A DNA stretch of 64,000 bases from Paramarasmius palmivorus (Eukaryota; Basidiomycota; Agaricomycetes; Agaricales; Marasmiaceae). Each line of letters starts with the position of its first letter. Position 1 is the stretch's first letter. A model generated the notes under the pieces. The model did no database searches and was not told the DNA's origin. It saw only the letters and a program-made list of their open reading frames with translations. Made by a program: the position numbers and the translations under genes. The stretch lies in assembly GCA_037176845.1 (NCBI GenBank), contig JAYKXP010000032.1, positions 248,001 to 312,000 of the forward strand, read 5' to 3'. Shown one piece after another: positions 61,890-64,000 of the stretch.

Positions 61890-64000
61890 ATGGATGCAGC
61901 AGAACTTTCAAGATGGACGCGGTTTGCGGCGAAGGGTGGTATTGGGAGGTGTACAGCGATTCAAGACTGTGTTGCAGAAGGAGCAGAGGACTTGATGTTT
62001 CTGAAGGACGACGAGATTACGGTCCTGATGCAGATACCGAATGTCGAAGACACTTATTTGGTGTGTTGAGGGAAGTTGTCAAAGTCTCATTATATATTGA
62101 TATTCTCTCACAGGGTTATTGCGAAGGCGTGGTTGGCCGGTTTCAGGGTACGGATGTACGATTCCACTCCAAGCTCAAGAAACCAGTCATGACCAAGCGG
62201 TCGTCTGTGGTTCAAGCCAAGTCACCTACGCCAAGCGTAATGAGTCCTATAACACCTCCGATGATCTCTCCAGCATCCTCATCTGGTGCATCAGGCTCAG
62301 CTTCTTATACACCCATGTTGGCCAAGTCAGCGAGTCCTGTCTTTAACACATCGCCGCCCGTGCAAGTCTACCAGCCACCCTCAAGGCGTGGCTCACAAAG
62401 GGCATCATCATCAGCAGGTACATTCGGACCCGGCAATGCGTATACAACGGATGAGGAGCCTCTAGAGAGGGATAGACATCGTTCATTCGCTAGCACCTCT
62501 ACTCGTTCATACCGCTCTGCTTCCGAGTCTAGCAGCTACGCTTCCCCCATTTCTCCGGATGCCAAAAGCTTCACATTCCCCACTGTTGGCCCATTGCCTT
62601 CGTCACCGCCACCCACATCTGCATCCCCATCTGCCATCAATAGTTCGCCCCGAGACTCGGTTCGTACAGGCACATCACCTCACACAGCGTCATCAATTCC
62701 TCGAAACAGATCAACATCGACATTGTCAAGCGTTCTTGAACGCATGTCCTCGGTTGACTCTCGTATGAACGCCAGTGATGTGCCGGATGAGTGGGTGAGA
62801 CAGGAAGTGGGAGCACTATTAGCTGAAAAGGCAGAAGAAGAAGAAGAGGAGACCATCGGTAATAAAGATATGCGGCGTGTGTCCCAGGCGTCTTCTCATT
62901 TTGGCTATGGTGGTTCTTCTGACGAGGAGGACTCCACTCTGGGAAACCGACGGTTCTCTACCGCAACTGATGCATCAGACGACGGTCAGGTTGGCATCGG
63001 TCTTTCGTTGATGGGTGCTCTGGCTGGTAGTGACTCAGATTCGGATGATGATGGCGATGGTATCTCGGGAAGAGGAAGGGCCGGTGGAGACTCATCAGAC
63101 GATGAAGACAAAACAGTGGAAGGTGGTCACCACACGGTCCTCATGCCTACATTGACCACAGTACGGAATGGCCCATCCTATGCTAATCGAGCAGAGCCTT
63201 CCACAAACCCCGTTCAGCGCAATTCCATAGCGAGTGACGAATCAGGCTCCGCAGAAACTGTTAACGCCCACGGACCACTTATCCCCTCCGGTACCAAGGA
63301 TGTGACATCTGTAGACTCTGCACCTCTGGCACATGTCTCAGTACCACCTCGCAAAGATTCTCTTGGTTTTCGCATCGACACGTCCCGGCCGCAAAAGCTA
63401 TCCGTTTCTTCCACGTCGCCCAGCCATCTACCGCCACACTCACCGTCACATTCCGAGGGCAGTTTTGACAATGGCCGTTCACCACATTCAGCATATTCAC
63501 CCGATGGCGAACATTCCCCACATCCATCTGAAGGTGATGAATGGGAAGGTGCATCCGATATTTACGATAACTATAGATACTCAAGATATTCTCGATACTC
63601 GCGTTACTCTGTTAATCCGAGGAATTCTGGAGTCTCGGTCTACAGCACCAAGGTAAGCTTCTTGACTTTACTCTTCATCGTCTTCTCATTCGCCCGCAGA
63701 GTCATCGACAAGTACCGTCTACATCCACAATGCCTGTTTGGCCAGGCGCTCAAGGGTCACCAACGGGAATGGCATTTCCACCTCCAGGGAGTAATTTCAG
63801 TAACCCCGGAACACCAAGTAGTCCACTCGCTGGTCCAAGCAGCAGTGGATATTTTGGCCCTGCGGCAACTAGCGACAAGAGCCCTCTCGGTAAATCAACC
63901 GAAAACAGAGAAGCAGAAGATTCTCCTGTAGATCCTAGTATGCCCTCTTCGGCTACTTCCTCTACGTTCAGTCCCGCCGTAGCAGACCCAAGCGTGTCTC
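61890..64000 (+). CDS. SH3-domain protein, 5' part (runs off right edge)
   Basis: Exon 1 (61890..62060) and exon 2 (from 62114) encode an SH3 domain at residues 20-85: CTAIQDCVAEGAEDLMFLKD, DEITVLMQ and YLGYCEGVVGRFQGTDV. A third exon begins at 63700 after a 47-nt intron (63653..63699) and continues in phase past the window edge. Between lies a very long Ser/Pro-rich disordered region with acidic patches (EEEEETIGNKDMRR) and tyrosine-rich YSRYSRYSRYSVNPRN. SH3 domains bind proline-rich partners; fungal proteins of this shape often act at growth tips or in the actin cortex. The starting ATG at 61890 is chosen because it leads in phase into the SH3 core; the unspliced frame starting at 61874 runs out of the SH3 frame. 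Confidence 0.82.

Overview
This window looks like nuclear DNA of an agaricomycete (mushroom-forming basidiomycete). The reasons are gene-dense DNA with many 45-60 nt spliceosomal introns (often 10-20 per gene), and the gene repertoire: a laccase, a cutinase, a P450, a CaaX-box lipopeptide pheromone precursor, F-box families and paralogous small secreted proteins. Gene models below were spliced by eye from the sequence, joining exons only where donor, acceptor and codon phase agreed.

Layout. 1-9 kb: the 5' part of a FYVE zinc-finger gene (minus), a long stretch without a clear gene, a secreted FAD amine oxidase (5.9-7.8 kb) and an unidentified minus-strand exon set. 9.4-23.5 kb: mostly housekeeping genes: PRP16 splicing helicase, a GT32-like Golgi glycosyltransferase, RPA12 (RNA polymerase I), OST5 (oligosaccharyltransferase) and YOP1 (ER shaping). 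Between them lie a damaged laccase (16.7-19.0 kb) and an unknown disordered protein. 25.6-37.2 kb: accessory and duplicated genes: a second amine oxidase with nearly the same exon pattern, two tandem copies of a secreted cysteine-containing protein on the minus strand, a small orphan gene and two tandem F-box genes. 38-45.8 kb: a coiled-coil protein, a 76-residue secreted peptide with basic cleavage sites, and a divergent pair, an RCC1-repeat protein and a PHD-finger protein. 46.4-56.6 kb: cutinase, a 656-bp non-autonomous transposon with 9-bp target duplications, a pheromone precursor, a P450 and an NCS1 nucleobase permease. 58-64 kb: a lysine-rich protein, a formamidopyrimidine-DNA glycosylase and the start of an SH3 protein running off the right edge.

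The most notable items are the pheromone precursor (49.2-49.4 kb, no STE3-type receptor seen in the window), the Mutator-like MITE with about 115-bp terminal inverted repeats, the laccase that has lost the segment between its third and fourth copper-ligand motifs, the tandem secreted protein family, and a P450 whose haem-binding loop is split over three exons of 11, 25 and 12 nt. Two neighbouring genes (RCC1 and PHD) each carry one apparent single-base homopolymer deletion; this may reflect assembly error rather than biology.
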